The notes: generated from the letters alone by a model not told the origin. Numbered from the stretch's first letter, positions 7,106-16,508 are shown. The stretch is 64,000 nucleotides of DNA from an uncultured Treponema sp. (GCA_937877535.1 CALFJF010000019.1:1-64000); one strand, 5' to 3'. Program-made: numbers and translations.

Positions 7106-8083
7106 ATGAAACCTCTTTTTTTGCTTTTCGCGCTCGTTTTTTGCGTGCGCGTTCATTCTGTTTCTTTTACCGACGATTTGGGAAGAACGGTCCACATCGA
7201 ACATCCGCGCGCGGTGGCTTCTCTTCAAGGAAGTCTTGCAACGCTGTGGCTTCTTTCTGGCGGAACACTTGCCGCTGCCACAACGGACTGTTTTCTTGAA
7301 CCGCCCAAAATGACTTCTGAAAAAGCGGCAGCGGAAAACAAAACATGGAAAACCGACGGATTTTTTTCGCACCAAAACGGCGTTTTTTCGCTTTTTGGAA
7401 AATCGAGTTCTGACGTTTTGAACGTGGGAGCGATGATGAGTCCAAATGCAGAACTTTTGATTTCTTCGGGCGTGGACTTTGCGCTGCTTTCGGCAAAGCA
7501 AGGCTCGCACAAAAAAATCGAGTCCACACTCGAAAAAGCGGGAATTACGTGCGCGTTTTTCAATTACGACGATTTTCAGTCTTTTTTACGGATTTTTGAT
7601 ATTTTTTGCAAAATCACTCATTCCCCTCAAAATTTTGAAAAATTCGGAAAGATGCAAGAAGAGCGCATTGCAAAAATCATTTCAAAAAAAAGCGGAAATC
7701 AAAAAAGCATTTTAACGTTGCGAGCAAGCACTTCGCGTGTGCAAGCAAAAAAATCGAGCGACACAACGGCGGGAACGATTTTGTTTTCGCTCGGTTGCCG
7801 AAACGTTGCCGACACGGACAAAGACGGCTCGGCGGAAATCTCAATGGAAAAAATCCTTTCAGACGAGCCTGATTTTATTTTTGTGGTTACGATGGGCGTT
7901 GACGAACAAAAGGCTCTTGAAAGCGTAAAAAAGACGCTCGAATCAAATCCTGCCTGGAAAACGCTCCGAGCCGTCAAAAACGGGCGATATTTTGTTTTGC
8001 CACGTGAATTGTATCACTTTAAGGCGGGAGCGCGGTGGGCAGAAAGTTACGAGATTCTCTCAAAATTGTTTGAAGAAAAATAA
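7106..8083 (+). CDS. Periplasmic substrate-binding protein of a B12/cobalt/iron-type ABC importer
   Basis: A 325-residue protein. It has a signal peptide (residues 1-19); no proper lipobox is evident (LVFC is a poor match), so it may be soluble. The mature start SFTDDLGRTVHIEHPRAVAS matches the FepB/BtuF-type periplasmic-binding fold (D-x-G-R-x-V then P-x-R-V/A), and the C-terminal KTLESNPAWKTLRAVKNGR is also typical. It sits directly below a B12 riboswitch, so corrinoid, cobalt or siderophore-like ligands are most likely. No permease or ATPase gene is adjacent; these must be elsewhere in the genome. Confidence 0.75.
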   Translation: MKPLFLLFALVFCVRVHSVSFTDDLGRTVHIEHPRAVASLQGSLATLWLLSGGTLAAATTDCFLEPPKMTSEKAAAENKTWKTDGFFSHQNGVFSLFGKSSSDVLNVGAMMSPNAELLISSGVDFALLSAKQGSHKKIESTLEKAGITCAFFNYDDFQSFLRIFDIFCKITHSPQNFEKFGKMQEERIAKIISKKSGNQKSILTLRASTSRVQAKKSSDTTAGTILFSLGCRNVADTDKDGSAEISMEKILSDEPDFIFVVTMGVDEQKALESVKKTLESNPAWKTLRAVKNGRYFVLPRELYHFKAGARWAESYEILSKLFEEK

Positions 8084-8131
8084 AAAAATGTCGCTTACGC
8101 ACAAGCGGCGAAAAAAAAATGGAGGTTCGTT

Positions 8132-8947
8132 ATGAACGGAATTTTGGCATCGCTTGCCATAATACTCGTGAGTTTTGGAACGAGTTTTGAGGAAAACAGG
8201 CAGGCGACAATCGTGGCAGTGGAAAAAGACGTGCAGGAGGCATTTCCTGACGCTTACGTTACGTCGGCGTACACGAGTTCTTTGATTCGCGCAAAACTCA
8301 AAGGGCGCGGCGTTGACATTTTTAGCGTTGACGAAGCACTCGCCGACGCGCTCGCAAAAGGATATAAAAATGTCATCGTGCAGCCAACGCACATGATGTA
8401 CGGACTTGAGTACAACGAAATGAAAGAACTTGCGTCTTCCTACGAAAAAAAATTCGATTCGTTTGTGTACGGCGAGCCGCTTCTTGCAAACGAAAAGGAT
8501 ATTTCGCGTGTGGAAGCCGTGCTTTCAAAAAATGTAAAGGACAAAAAAACCGCGCTTGTTTTAATGGGTCATGGAACGGAATATTTTTCAAACTTTTTGT
8601 ACGCAGCGGCAGATTATCAGGCAAAGGCAGACGGACGAGCAAACATTTTTGTGGGAACTGTTGAAGCCTATCCTGATTGCAAAACCGTAATCGCGGAAGT
8701 GAAAAAGGCAAAGTTCAAAAAAGTGTTGCTTTCTCCGCTCATGCTTGTGGCAGGCGACCACGCAAACAACGATATGGCTGGAGATGAAGACGACAGTTGG
8801 AAAAATCAATTCAAAGCGGCGGGATTTAAAACCGTGGACACGCTCGTAAAAGGACTCGGCGAATATCCTCAAATCCGAAGAATGTACATTGAAAAAATCG
8901 CAAAAGCGGGAAATATCGAGCCAAAAATCACGGTTGACGCAAAATAA
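8132..8947 (+). CDS. cbiK: Sirohydrochlorin cobaltochelatase (anaerobic type)
   Basis: A 271-residue protein. It carries the CbiK pattern: ILVSFGTS at the start, QPTHMMYGLEYNEM in the middle, and the two metal-binding His regions LMGHGTEYFSNF and MLVAGDHANNDMAGD. The enzyme inserts cobalt into sirohydrochlorin in the early-cobalt B12 pathway. A GGAGG site precedes the ATG, 48 bases after the substrate-binding protein, so it probably shares the riboswitch-controlled transcript. The N-terminus is somewhat hydrophobic but too short for a convincing signal peptide. Confidence 0.85.
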   Translation: MNGILASLAIILVSFGTSFEENRQATIVAVEKDVQEAFPDAYVTSAYTSSLIRAKLKGRGVDIFSVDEALADALAKGYKNVIVQPTHMMYGLEYNEMKELASSYEKKFDSFVYGEPLLANEKDISRVEAVLSKNVKDKKTALVLMGHGTEYFSNFLYAAADYQAKADGRANIFVGTVEAYPDCKTVIAEVKKAKFKKVLLSPLMLVAGDHANNDMAGDEDDSWKNQFKAAGFKTVDTLVKGLGEYPQIRRMYIEKIAKAGNIEPKITVDAK

Positions 8948-8967
8948 CTTTTTGGAATTTTGATTTT

Positions 8968-10146
8968 ATGGAAGAAAATGCGGAAAAAATCGCGACGGAG
9001 CAATTTGTCAAGTGCGGAGACAAAAAACTTCGTTGCGGTTTTACGACTGGAAGCGCGGCGGCTATGGCAGCAAAGGCTGCGGCGATTGCTGCGTTTTCGG
9101 GAACGTTTCCGCATTTTTCACGCCTTGTAACGCCCAAAGGATTTGTGGCAATTTCGGAAGTCGAAGCAATTTTTCTTCAAAAAGGCAAAATCGCTTCGTG
9201 CAAAGTTCAAAAAGACGGTGGCGACGACGAAGACGCAACAAACGGAATCAACATAATCGCCACGGTCGAACTTTTTGCAGGCGAAATCGAAAAAATCGAA
9301 ATTTTGGGCGGAAACGGAATCGGAATTATTACAAAGGACGGTTTTGAGCAAAAAAAAGGCGAATACGCGATAAATCGGGTTCCGAGAAAAATGATTTTTG
9401 ACGAAGTTCGTTCGGTAATCAAAGAAAACGATTTTTTGGGAAAAGTACTCGTCAAAATCGAAGCGGAAGGCGGCGAAGAAATTGCAAAAAAGACGTTCAA
9501 TCCAAAACTTGGAATAAAAGGCGGGATTTCAATTCTGGGAACGAGCGGCGTTGTAGAGCCGATGAGCGAAGAGGCTCTCAAAAGCGCAATCGCATTGGAA
9601 GTGCGCGTCGCGCTTGCACAGCAAAAGGGGAAAATCCGCTCTCTCATCATTACGCCTGGAAACATCGGAGAAGATTTTGCAAAAAAAATCCCCGCGCTTC
9701 AAAACGTTCCCATCGTCGTTTGCTCAAACTTCATTTCTCACGCGCTTGACGAAGCGCAAAATCTTGGTGCAACTCACCTTTTTTTAATCGGACACGCAGG
9801 AAAACTCGTAAAAATCGCAGGCGGAATCTGGAACACGCACTCTCACGTTGCGGATTGTCGCATGGAAATCATCGCGTCTCACGCCGCTCTCACGTCTTTT
9901 TCAAAAATCGAGCAAAACGACATCGCTCGCATTTTGTCTTGCGCAACGGTGGACGGTGCGTTTGACATTTTGAGCGAAACGGAAAGCGAAAAAGCAACCG
10001 TAAAAAGCATTATTCGAGAGTCGTGTGCAAAAATCAAACAAAGAACGAAAAACACAAAAGTCGCGTTGCTTTTTTTTACGCTCATTCGAGGAGAAATCGG
10101 GCGTTCAGCAAATTTCGATTCAATGCTTGCAGAAATTGAAATTTGA
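8968..10146 (+). CDS. cbiD: Cobalt-precorrin-5B C1-methyltransferase
   Basis: A 392-residue protein with the CbiD signature LRCGFTTGSAAAMAAKAAA near residue 20, followed by VQKDGGDDEDATNG and the LGGNGIGIITKDG glycine-rich region. It methylates C1 during corrin ring contraction in the anaerobic B12 pathway, using S-adenosylmethionine. It lies 20 bases after cbiK, so the two are probably co-transcribed. Other cbi genes are not in the window. Confidence 0.88.
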   Translation: MEENAEKIATEQFVKCGDKKLRCGFTTGSAAAMAAKAAAIAAFSGTFPHFSRLVTPKGFVAISEVEAIFLQKGKIASCKVQKDGGDDEDATNGINIIATVELFAGEIEKIEILGGNGIGIITKDGFEQKKGEYAINRVPRKMIFDEVRSVIKENDFLGKVLVKIEAEGGEEIAKKTFNPKLGIKGGISILGTSGVVEPMSEEALKSAIALEVRVALAQQKGKIRSLIITPGNIGEDFAKKIPALQNVPIVVCSNFISHALDEAQNLGATHLFLIGHAGKLVKIAGGIWNTHSHVADCRMEIIASHAALTSFSKIEQNDIARILSCATVDGAFDILSETESEKATVKSIIRESCAKIKQRTKNTKVALLFFTLIRGEIGRSANFDSMLAEIEI

Positions 10147-10198
10147 GCAAAATAAGAACTTTCGTTTTTATGCAAAAAATCGTATACTAGAAAATGAA

Positions 10199-10255
10199 AT
10201 CAAAAAGCGGCGACCTTAGTTTAAGGCGGCGACTTTTTATCGCGGGAAACCGCAA
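10199..10255 (+). other. Possible structured leader upstream of panB
   Basis: The 150-base gap before panB holds CCTTAGTTTAAGG (stem CCTTA/TAAGG), a repeated GCGGCGAC on either side of it, and a GCGG-GAAA-CCGC tetraloop hairpin near 10240-10253. A TATACT at about 10182 could be a -10 box. I recognise no known riboswitch class here. Confidence 0.3.
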
Positions 10256-10296
10256 AAATCCACAAAAATAGACTTGATTCAAAAAGGACAGGTACT

Positions 10297-11079
10297 ATGA
10301 CAACAATCGACTTTTCCGCCCGAAAGCGCGACGGGCGCAAAATCTCCATGGTCACGTGCTACGACAGCACGTTCGCGAAAATCATCGACAAGACGAACAT
10401 CGACACAATCCTCATCGGCGACAGCTGCGCGATGGTCATGCACGGCGAAGAGACGACGATTCCCGCAAGAATCGACTGGCTCGCGGAGCACACGCGCTCG
10501 GTTCGCAACGGCACGGGAAAGTTCATCATTGCCGACATGCCGTTCCTCACCACGCGGCGCGGCGCGGATTATGCCACCGAATGCGCGGGACGGCTTTTGC
10601 AGTCGGGCGCGAACGCGGTCAAAATCGAGGGCGTGTGGGGGCAGGAGGACGTGATTCGCCACCTTGTCATGTCGGGGATTCCGGTCATGGCGCACTTGGG
10701 GCTCACCCCGCAGTTCTACCAGGCGTTCGGCGGGCACAAGGTGCAGGGGAAGACCGACGAGGCGGCGGCAAAAATCGTGGAGGAGGCGAAGAAGGCCGAA
10801 TCGCTCGGCTGCTTCTCGCTCACGCTTGAGTGCATTCCCTCCGCCGTGGCGAGGAAAATCACCGGGGAAGTCGGCATCGCCACCATCGGAATCGGGGCGG
10901 GCGCGGACTGCGACGGGCAGGTGCTCGTGCTGCAGGATTTGCTCGGCCTGAGCGGCTTCAAGCCGAAGTTCGTGAAGCAGTATTTGGACGGGCTTTCGCT
11001 CGTCTCGGACGCGCTCAATTCATACGACGCTGACGTGAAGGGCGGCGCGTTCCCGTCAGCGGAGAACGTGACGAAATAA
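10297..11079 (+). CDS. panB: 3-methyl-2-oxobutanoate hydroxymethyltransferase
   Basis: A 260-residue protein, the usual PanB length. It has the metal-binding GDS near residue 45, the substrate-region FIIADMPFLT, KIEGVWGQEDVIRHLVMSGIPVMAHLGLTPQ, and the GIGAGADCDGQVLVLQD motif. It catalyses the first step of pantothenate synthesis. The loop after GDS reads CAMVMHGEETT, which is divergent from the common LGMVVxGxDST. Base composition is clearly more GC-rich than the cbi genes just upstream. panC follows; panD is absent from the window. Confidence 0.88.
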   Translation: MTTIDFSARKRDGRKISMVTCYDSTFAKIIDKTNIDTILIGDSCAMVMHGEETTIPARIDWLAEHTRSVRNGTGKFIIADMPFLTTRRGADYATECAGRLLQSGANAVKIEGVWGQEDVIRHLVMSGIPVMAHLGLTPQFYQAFGGHKVQGKTDEAAAKIVEEAKKAESLGCFSLTLECIPSAVARKITGEVGIATIGIGAGADCDGQVLVLQDLLGLSGFKPKFVKQYLDGLSLVSDALNSYDADVKGGAFPSAENVTK

Positions 11080-11100
11080 CGCGCGGACGCGGAAGCAAAC

Positions 11101-11167
11101 CGTCATGCGGTCGAGTTCGGAATGACGGACGAAACGCGGGATGGTGGTTTCGATAGGCTGGGCCACC
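11101..11167. repeat. Dispersed inverted repeats between panB and panC
   Basis: Two palindromic units lie next to each other: CGTCAT ... ATGACG (about 11101-11127) and GGTGG-TTTCGATAGGCT-...-CCACC (11143-11167). The second belongs to the same family as the elements at 4238 and 54997. The first resembles the CGTCATTC...GAATGACG pair at 15239-15331. Confidence 0.55.
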
Positions 11168-11208
11168 GAGGGCGGAACGGCTCGGAAAATGGAAGGAGAA
11201 TACAAAAG

Positions 11209-11967
11209 ATGAAAATCATACGGTCAGTGGACGAATGGAGAGGCGAGCAGAAATCGCTTGCGGGAAAGAAGGTCGGGTTCGTGCCGACGATGGGCGGGCT
11301 TCACGCCGGGCACGCGTCGCTCGTGGAAAAGTGCCGCGCGGAGAACGACGTTGCGGTGGCAAGCGTCTTTTTGAACCCCACGCAATTCAACGACAAGAAG
11401 GACTTGGAGACGTATCCGGCGGATTTTTCGGACGACTGCGCGCTCCTTGAGAAACTCGGCGTGGACTACCTGTTCGCGCCGACGTACGACGTGATGTATC
11501 CCGACGGCTACCGCTACAAGGTCGTCGAGACCGATTTCTCGAAAGAGCTGTGCGGGGCGAAGCGGCCGGGGCACTTTGACGGCGTGCTCACCGTCGTGAT
11601 GAAGCTGTTCGGCATCGTGCGGCCGGAAAACGCCTATTTCGGCGAGAAGGATTTCCAGCAGCTCGAGCTTCTTCGGGGCATGGCGAAGGCGTTCTTCCTC
11701 GACGTGAACATCGTTCCCTGCCCGATTGTGCGCGAGGAAAGCGGGCTTGCCATTTCGAGCCGGAACCGCAGGCTGAGCGCGGAAGGACTCAAAATCGCGC
11801 CGAAGTTCCACCAAATCCTCGCGTCGGGCGCGCCCATCGCGGAAAAGAAGCGGCTCCTTACGGACGCGGGCTTTGCCGTGGACTACGTGACGGAGAAGGA
11901 CGGGCGGCTCTACGCGGCGGTGTTCCTTGAGGGCGTTCGTCTCATCGACAACGTGGAAGCGCAGTAA
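11209..11967 (+). CDS. panC: Pantothenate synthetase (short form)
   Basis: A 252-residue protein from the ATG at 11209, which has AAGGAGAA 10 bases before it. It has the adenylylation site VPTMGGLHAGHASLV (HxGH kept, the usual Glu of HEGH replaced by Ala), FLNPTQFNDKKDLETYP, VVMKLFGIVRPENAYFGEKD and SSRNRRLS. It condenses pantoate and beta-alanine. The C-terminal domain is about 30 residues shorter than the usual 280-residue enzyme, but all catalytic-domain motifs are present, so it may be active. A strong terminator follows. Confidence 0.85.
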   Translation: MKIIRSVDEWRGEQKSLAGKKVGFVPTMGGLHAGHASLVEKCRAENDVAVASVFLNPTQFNDKKDLETYPADFSDDCALLEKLGVDYLFAPTYDVMYPDGYRYKVVETDFSKELCGAKRPGHFDGVLTVVMKLFGIVRPENAYFGEKDFQQLELLRGMAKAFFLDVNIVPCPIVREESGLAISSRNRRLSAEGLKIAPKFHQILASGAPIAEKKRLLTDAGFAVDYVTEKDGRLYAAVFLEGVRLIDNVEAQ

Positions 11968-11979
11968 AAAACGAAACTC

Positions 11980-12025
11980 AAAAAGAGCGATGGTTTTCGT
12001 TTAATAAAAATCATCGCTCTTTTTT
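11980..12025 (+). terminator. Rho-independent terminator after panC
   Basis: The stem AAAAAGAGCGATG pairs perfectly with CATCGCTCTTTTT, with extra T after it. It begins 12 bases after the panC stop. Confidence 0.88.
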
Positions 12026-12155
12026 GAATTCGATTTTCTGAAAAAAAACAAAACGGTTCTCTTTTTGAAAAAAATCTCCCCCCTCCCCTATTCTGTCGCC
12101 CGCACTTTATAAAATAACGCAATCGTGCTATCATAGGAGCAAAAGAGGCTTTTTG

Positions 12156-14672
12156 ATGACAAAGACGACATTGCGCACACTCCGCACGGCTTCGCTGGTG
12201 GCGGGCATGGTGTGCTTGGTTTTGGCGGTTGCGTTTCTGTTGCATTTCGTTACGAGGAACGGGAGCGTTCCTGAATCGGCGCGTGGAAGCGCGGAGGTGC
12301 GCCACAAGGTTTTGTTCCTTAGTTCGTACAACCCGCTCTCTTTTTCGTATGACGCGCAGGTGCGCGGGCTTGAAAAGGGACTGTACACGGCGGGCATTGA
12401 GTACGACACCGTTTTTATGGACGCAAAGAGTTTTAGCACGGAAGAGGACAAGCAGCCGTTTCACGATTTTCTCAAGGCGCGGCTTTCTGGAAAAGCGGAT
12501 TACGAGGCGGTGCTTTTGGGCGATGACGACGCGCTCTTGTTCGCGCTTTCGTATCAGGACGAATTATTTGCGGGTTTGCCGATGGTCTTTTTTGGCGTAA
12601 ACGATTTTGCGCTTGCTTCTCGTGCGGCAGAAAACCTGCATATCACAGGTTTTTACGAAAACAATTTTCTCCAGCAGACGATTGAACTTGCCCGAACGCT
12701 CTTCCCTTCGGCACGGACGTTTGTGGGCTTGCACGACCAGTCGGCGGAAGGAAGTGCGGACGGTGCGCTGTTCAATGCGTGCGCGCCTCTCTACCCAGAG
12801 TGCGCGTTCGTGGACTTGGACTCGTCCGCGCTCTCGGAGGACGCGCTTGTTTCTGCGCTCGACGCGCTCGGAGACGGAACGCTTTTGTTTTACATGACGA
12901 GCGACGGCGACAACGCGGGGAACACACATTCCATGCTCTCGCGCACAAATACGGTGGTAGCGCACGCGCACGTTCCCATTTTCCGAAATTACGCAGGAAT
13001 CGAGGGAACGGGCATTCTCGGCGGCGTTTTTCTTGACTTTGAATCTCAGTGCCAGATGGCGGCGGACACCGTGGCGCGGGTGCTTAACGGCGCGGACATC
13101 AGCGGGATTCCGCTTGGAACGGCAACGCCGAGTCGGTGCGCGTTTGATTACGCGGCACTCAAACGTTTTGGCGTGAATATTTCCGCGCTTCCCGCTGGCA
13201 CGGAGTTTTTCAACCGCCCAGAAACGTTTTTGTCTCGCTACGGGCAGATTTTGCCAGTCGCGGCTTTGCTTTCGCTGGGGATTCTCATGTTCGCGCTTTC
13301 CGCGCACCTTTCGTCGGCAATCGCGCGCGGCGTGAACGAGGAACTGCGCGAAATAAACGACGAGTTGAGCGCGTCGCGCGACCAAATCAAAGAGTCAAAA
13401 GAGCAGTTGCAATACCAAACCGAATACGACGAGGTGCTCGGAATCCTGAACCGACGGACAATTATTGAGCGGATGCGCACAACGCTCACGGCGGAGGACG
13501 TGTACTCGGTCGTCATGCTGGACATCGACGGATTCAAAAATCTGAACGAAAATTACGGGCATCACGTTGCGGACAGCATTTTGCAGTACCTCGTCGCGAT
13601 TTTTATGAATCTGGGCACGGAGGAAAACTGGCTCATCGGTCGCTACGGCGGCGACGAATTTGTGATGATGATTCCGAACGCGCACCTTTCGCCCACGCAT
13701 GAAACAATCAAAAAAATCCTTGACGGAATCCGTGCGCCAATCCCGCTCGGAGATGAAACAATCGGCATTACGGCGAGCCTTGGAATCGCTAATTCCGACG
13801 GCGTTACCGACCCAGAGCAGCACATTACGAACGCCGAAACCGCCATGTACGAGGCGAAAAACCGCGGGCAGAACGCCGCGTTTTTGTACGGCGACGAAAT
13901 GAAGGAGCGGATGCACGAGGAAATGCGCATCAAAGCAAAAGTGCAGGAAGCGTTCGACAACGACGGATTTTATATGCTCTACCAGCCGCAAATCAATTCG
14001 CGGACAAAAAAAGTGAGCGGCTACGAGGCACTTGTGCGCATGAAAGAGCCGGGCATTTACCCCGGGCAGTTCATTCCGATTGCCGAGCGCAACGGCTGGA
14101 TTTGGCGGATTGGGCGCATTACCACGGAACTTGTCATAAAGCAACTTGCCGCTTGGAAGGACGCAGGACGCGAGTTGCACCCCGTTTCCGTAAACTATTC
14201 AAGCAACCAGCTAAACGACCACGGCTACATTGATTTTGTGGCGGGTCTGCTCGAACAGTACGACGTTCCCGCGCATTATCTTGAAATCGAAATCACCGAA
14301 GGGCTGTTCCTTGAAAAAAGTGCGCTCGCCGACAATATTTTCAAGCGTTTTAAGGAAATGGGAATCCGTCTGCTCATGGACGACTTTGGCACGGGCTATT
14401 CGTCGCTCGGCTACCTCACGTACATTCCCGTCGATGTCATAAAACTCGACAAGTCGCTCGTGGACACGTACTTGGTGGACGGCAAGGACTCGTTTATCCG
14501 CAACATTATCCATCTCATGCACGACCTTGACAAAGAAATGATTATCGAGGGCGTGGAAGAAGCGTGGCAGTACGAGCGCCTTCGAGAATTCGGCGCGGAC
14601 ACGATTCAAGGCTACTACTTCAGCAAGCCGATTCCCGCAGACGAGGCGATTGTGTTTGAGGTGAAGAAATAG
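12156..14672 (+). CDS. Membrane GGDEF-EAL cyclic-di-GMP protein with a periplasmic ABC-substrate-binding-like sensor
   Basis: About 838 residues, starting at the ATG at 12156, not the TTG one codon earlier, because AGAGG lies 8 bases upstream. Order: membrane segment at about 15-32; a periplasmic domain at about 48-345 resembling the ABC-type substrate-binding fold used as a sensor; a second membrane segment at about 365-388; a GGDEF domain with intact RYGGDEF; and an EAL domain with intact GYEALVRMK and DDFGTGYSSLGYL. Both catalytic motifs are complete, so it could synthesise and degrade cyclic-di-GMP in response to an external ligand. The PilZ protein at 61036-62271 is a candidate receptor in the same organism. 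Confidence 0.9.
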   Translation: MTKTTLRTLRTASLVAGMVCLVLAVAFLLHFVTRNGSVPESARGSAEVRHKVLFLSSYNPLSFSYDAQVRGLEKGLYTAGIEYDTVFMDAKSFSTEEDKQPFHDFLKARLSGKADYEAVLLGDDDALLFALSYQDELFAGLPMVFFGVNDFALASRAAENLHITGFYENNFLQQTIELARTLFPSARTFVGLHDQSAEGSADGALFNACAPLYPECAFVDLDSSALSEDALVSALDALGDGTLLFYMTSDGDNAGNTHSMLSRTNTVVAHAHVPIFRNYAGIEGTGILGGVFLDFESQCQMAADTVARVLNGADISGIPLGTATPSRCAFDYAALKRFGVNISALPAGTEFFNRPETFLSRYGQILPVAALLSLGILMFALSAHLSSAIARGVNEELREINDELSASRDQIKESKEQLQYQTEYDEVLGILNRRTIIERMRTTLTAEDVYSVVMLDIDGFKNLNENYGHHVADSILQYLVAIFMNLGTEENWLIGRYGGDEFVMMIPNAHLSPTHETIKKILDGIRAPIPLGDETIGITASLGIANSDGVTDPEQHITNAETAMYEAKNRGQNAAFLYGDEMKERMHEEMRIKAKVQEAFDNDGFYMLYQPQINSRTKKVSGYEALVRMKEPGIYPGQFIPIAERNGWIWRIGRITTELVIKQLAAWKDAGRELHPVSVNYSSNQLNDHGYIDFVAGLLEQYDVPAHYLEIEITEGLFLEKSALADNIFKRFKEMGIRLLMDDFGTGYSSLGYLTYIPVDVIKLDKSLVDTYLVDGKDSFIRNIIHLMHDLDKEMIIEGVEEAWQYERLREFGADTIQGYYFSKPIPADEAIVFEVKK

Positions 14673-14696
14673 CGGAGTTTCATAAAGGAGGCGCGT

Positions 14697-15176
14697 GTGA
14701 TAATCAGAAAGTATGCAGAAAATGACGTTCCAAAGATGATTTTGATTTGGAACGAGGTTGTGGAGGAAGGAATCGCTTTTCCGCAAGAAGATGTGCTTGA
14801 CGCAAAAAGCGGAGCGGATTTTTTCGGCATTCAGACGTATTGCGCCGTTGCAGAGGAGAACGGCAGTATCCACGGACTCTACATTCTCCACCCGAACAAT
14901 GTGGGAAGGTGCTCGCATATTGCAAACGCAAGTTATGCCGTATCGTCTTCTTCGCGCGGAAAGCACATTGGCTACCTGTTGGTGAAGGACAGCCTTTTAC
15001 GGGCAAAGGAAAGTGGCTTCGGCGTTCTTCAATTCAACGCGGTGGTGGAAAGCAATACGCACGCTCGCCATCTGTATGAGCGGCTGGGATTTGTGCAACT
15101 TGGAACGATTCCAAAGGGATTTCGAGCGAAAGACGGACGCTTTGAGAACATCTGCCCTTATTACCGCGAATTGTAA
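14697..15176 (+). CDS. GNAT-family N-acetyltransferase
   Basis: A 159-residue protein starting at GTG with AAAGGAGG 7 bases before it. It has the GNAT fold: RKYAENDVPKMILIWNE at the N-terminus, the acetyl-CoA loop VSSSSRGKHIGYLLVKDSLL (R-G-x-x-IG-x-L), and the NTHARHLYERLGFVQLGTIP motif. Substrate unknown; it resembles the phosphinothricin-type subgroup. It follows the GGDEF-EAL gene after 24 bases and may be co-transcribed. Confidence 0.8.
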   Translation: MIIRKYAENDVPKMILIWNEVVEEGIAFPQEDVLDAKSGADFFGIQTYCAVAEENGSIHGLYILHPNNVGRCSHIANASYAVSSSSRGKHIGYLLVKDSLLRAKESGFGVLQFNAVVESNTHARHLYERLGFVQLGTIPKGFRAKDGRFENICPYYREL

Positions 15177-15531
15177 AAAAGACGGGCGTTGAGCCAGCAG
15201 CCAGAGCGGAAACGCTCTCATTTTTCGCTTTTTTGAAATCCGTCATTCCAACGCGCTGCCCGCCGAGAAGAATCTATGAATCTTATCAGCGATTATGAAA
15301 TGCACCCGTGTGGGGTTCAGAATGACGGAAAAGGCAAAACTCGGCATTTTTTCTAAAATTTGAAAAATCTCGCTCGAAAAATATCATCTATTTTCAAAAA
15401 GTCTTTATTTTGTGAAAACGCTTCGCTAAAATGCCCCTAGAATTTTCAACAAACAGGGGGATTTTGAAAATATATGGAGAAATTTGGCGAAGAATTTTCA
15501 AAACCCGTGTGGCGGGGAACGGAGCTGTAAA
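15177..15531. repeat. Intergenic region with a dispersed inverted repeat
   Basis: The region contains CCGTCATTC (about 15240) and its complement GAATGACGG (about 15323-15331), which frame about 70 bases including GAAGAATCTATGAATCTT. It resembles the GTCATTCTGA...GAAGAATC repeats at 30025. Closer to prmC, TAAAAT at 15427 could be a -10 box, and CCCCT ... AGGGG (about 15433-15462) could form a weak hairpin. No gene is apparent. Confidence 0.45.
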
Positions 15532-16488
15532 ATGACGATTCAGGAAGCCAAAAGTTACGGAAAGAAGAGCCTTCCCGCTTCGCCAACGCCCGCGCTCGAC
15601 ACGGAGGTTCTGCTCCAGTTCATCACGGGATTTGACAGGACGCATCTTCTTTTGGAGCGGGATTTTGAGCTGACGGGCGAGCAGGAGGAGCAATTTTTTT
15701 CTTCTATTAAAAAGCGCAAGACGGGGCTTCCTGTCGCCTACATCACGGGCCACAAGGAATTTTTCGCTCTGGATTTCCTCGTCACACCTGATGTGCTGAT
15801 TCCAAAGCCCGACACGGAACTTCTCGTGGAGCTTGCGCTTGACGCGCTCGAAGACCGCTTCCGCGCCAACCCAAACGCTATTCCCACCGTGTGCGATATG
15901 TGCGCGGGGAGCGGGTGCGTGGGGCTTTCAATCGCAAAAAAAATAAGCTCAGATTACGCAGGTGAGCGCAGATTAAGCCTGACTTTGGTTGACATCAGCG
16001 AGAAAGCCCTTGCGGTCGCGAAAAAAAATGCCGCCCGCTTGCTTTCTGAAAACGCGGACGAGAAAGGCGATTGCTCGAATCGAAATTTCCAGTCTTCAAG
16101 TTCCAATCTTCATTTCGTTCGGTCGAATCTTTTCGAGAACATTCCACAGAGCTTTGATGTAATCGCCACGAATCCGCCCTATGTGCCGCACTCGGAGGCT
16201 TTGGAGCTTCTGAAGGACGGTCGGAGCGAGCCGATTCTTGCGCTTGACGGCGATGTGACGGAAAACGGCGAATATGCCCGCACGGAGGACGGACTTTCGC
16301 TGATACGAAGGCTCGTGCCGCAGTGCCATGCGCATTTGAACCGAAACGGCGTGCTGATTATGGAGACGGGCGAGTACAACGCGCAAGAGACGGCGGAGCT
16401 TTTCAAATCAGCGGGCTTCCAAAGCGTCCGAATCACGCGCGACCTTTCTGGAATGCCCAGGGTGGTGCAAGGCAGAAAGGGGGCGTGA
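15532..16488 (+). CDS. prmC: Peptide chain release factor N5-glutamine methyltransferase
   Basis: About 318 residues from the ATG at 15532 (GGAG 8 bases upstream); a longer frame from 15484 lacks a site. It has the HemK N-terminal helical domain, the PVAYITGHKEFF element, PDVLIPKPDTELLVE, the SAM-binding DMCAGSGCVGLSIA and the catalytic NPPYVP. It methylates the GGQ glutamine of release factors. A Ser/Asn-rich insertion of about 25 residues separates the SAM domain strands before the NPPY motif. Confidence 0.9.
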   Translation: MTIQEAKSYGKKSLPASPTPALDTEVLLQFITGFDRTHLLLERDFELTGEQEEQFFSSIKKRKTGLPVAYITGHKEFFALDFLVTPDVLIPKPDTELLVELALDALEDRFRANPNAIPTVCDMCAGSGCVGLSIAKKISSDYAGERRLSLTLVDISEKALAVAKKNAARLLSENADEKGDCSNRNFQSSSSNLHFVRSNLFENIPQSFDVIATNPPYVPHSEALELLKDGRSEPILALDGDVTENGEYARTEDGLSLIRRLVPQCHAHLNRNGVLIMETGEYNAQETAELFKSAGFQSVRITRDLSGMPRVVQGRKGA

Positions 16489-16508
16489 TTCCGAGCCGTC
16501 ATTTCGCC

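Noticed and set aside
6893..7510. Upstream extension of the DUF4230 frame
   Set aside because: It runs through the riboswitch and the divergent substrate-binding gene; the real start is the ATG at 6892 followed by a membrane segment.
11122..11208. Longer panC start at 11122
   Set aside because: The extra residues come from a dispersed repeat; the ATG at 11209 has a good AAGGAG site.
12564..13385. Minus-strand frame opposite the GGDEF-EAL sensor
   Set aside because: Arg-rich shadow of a GC-rich coding region with no family features.
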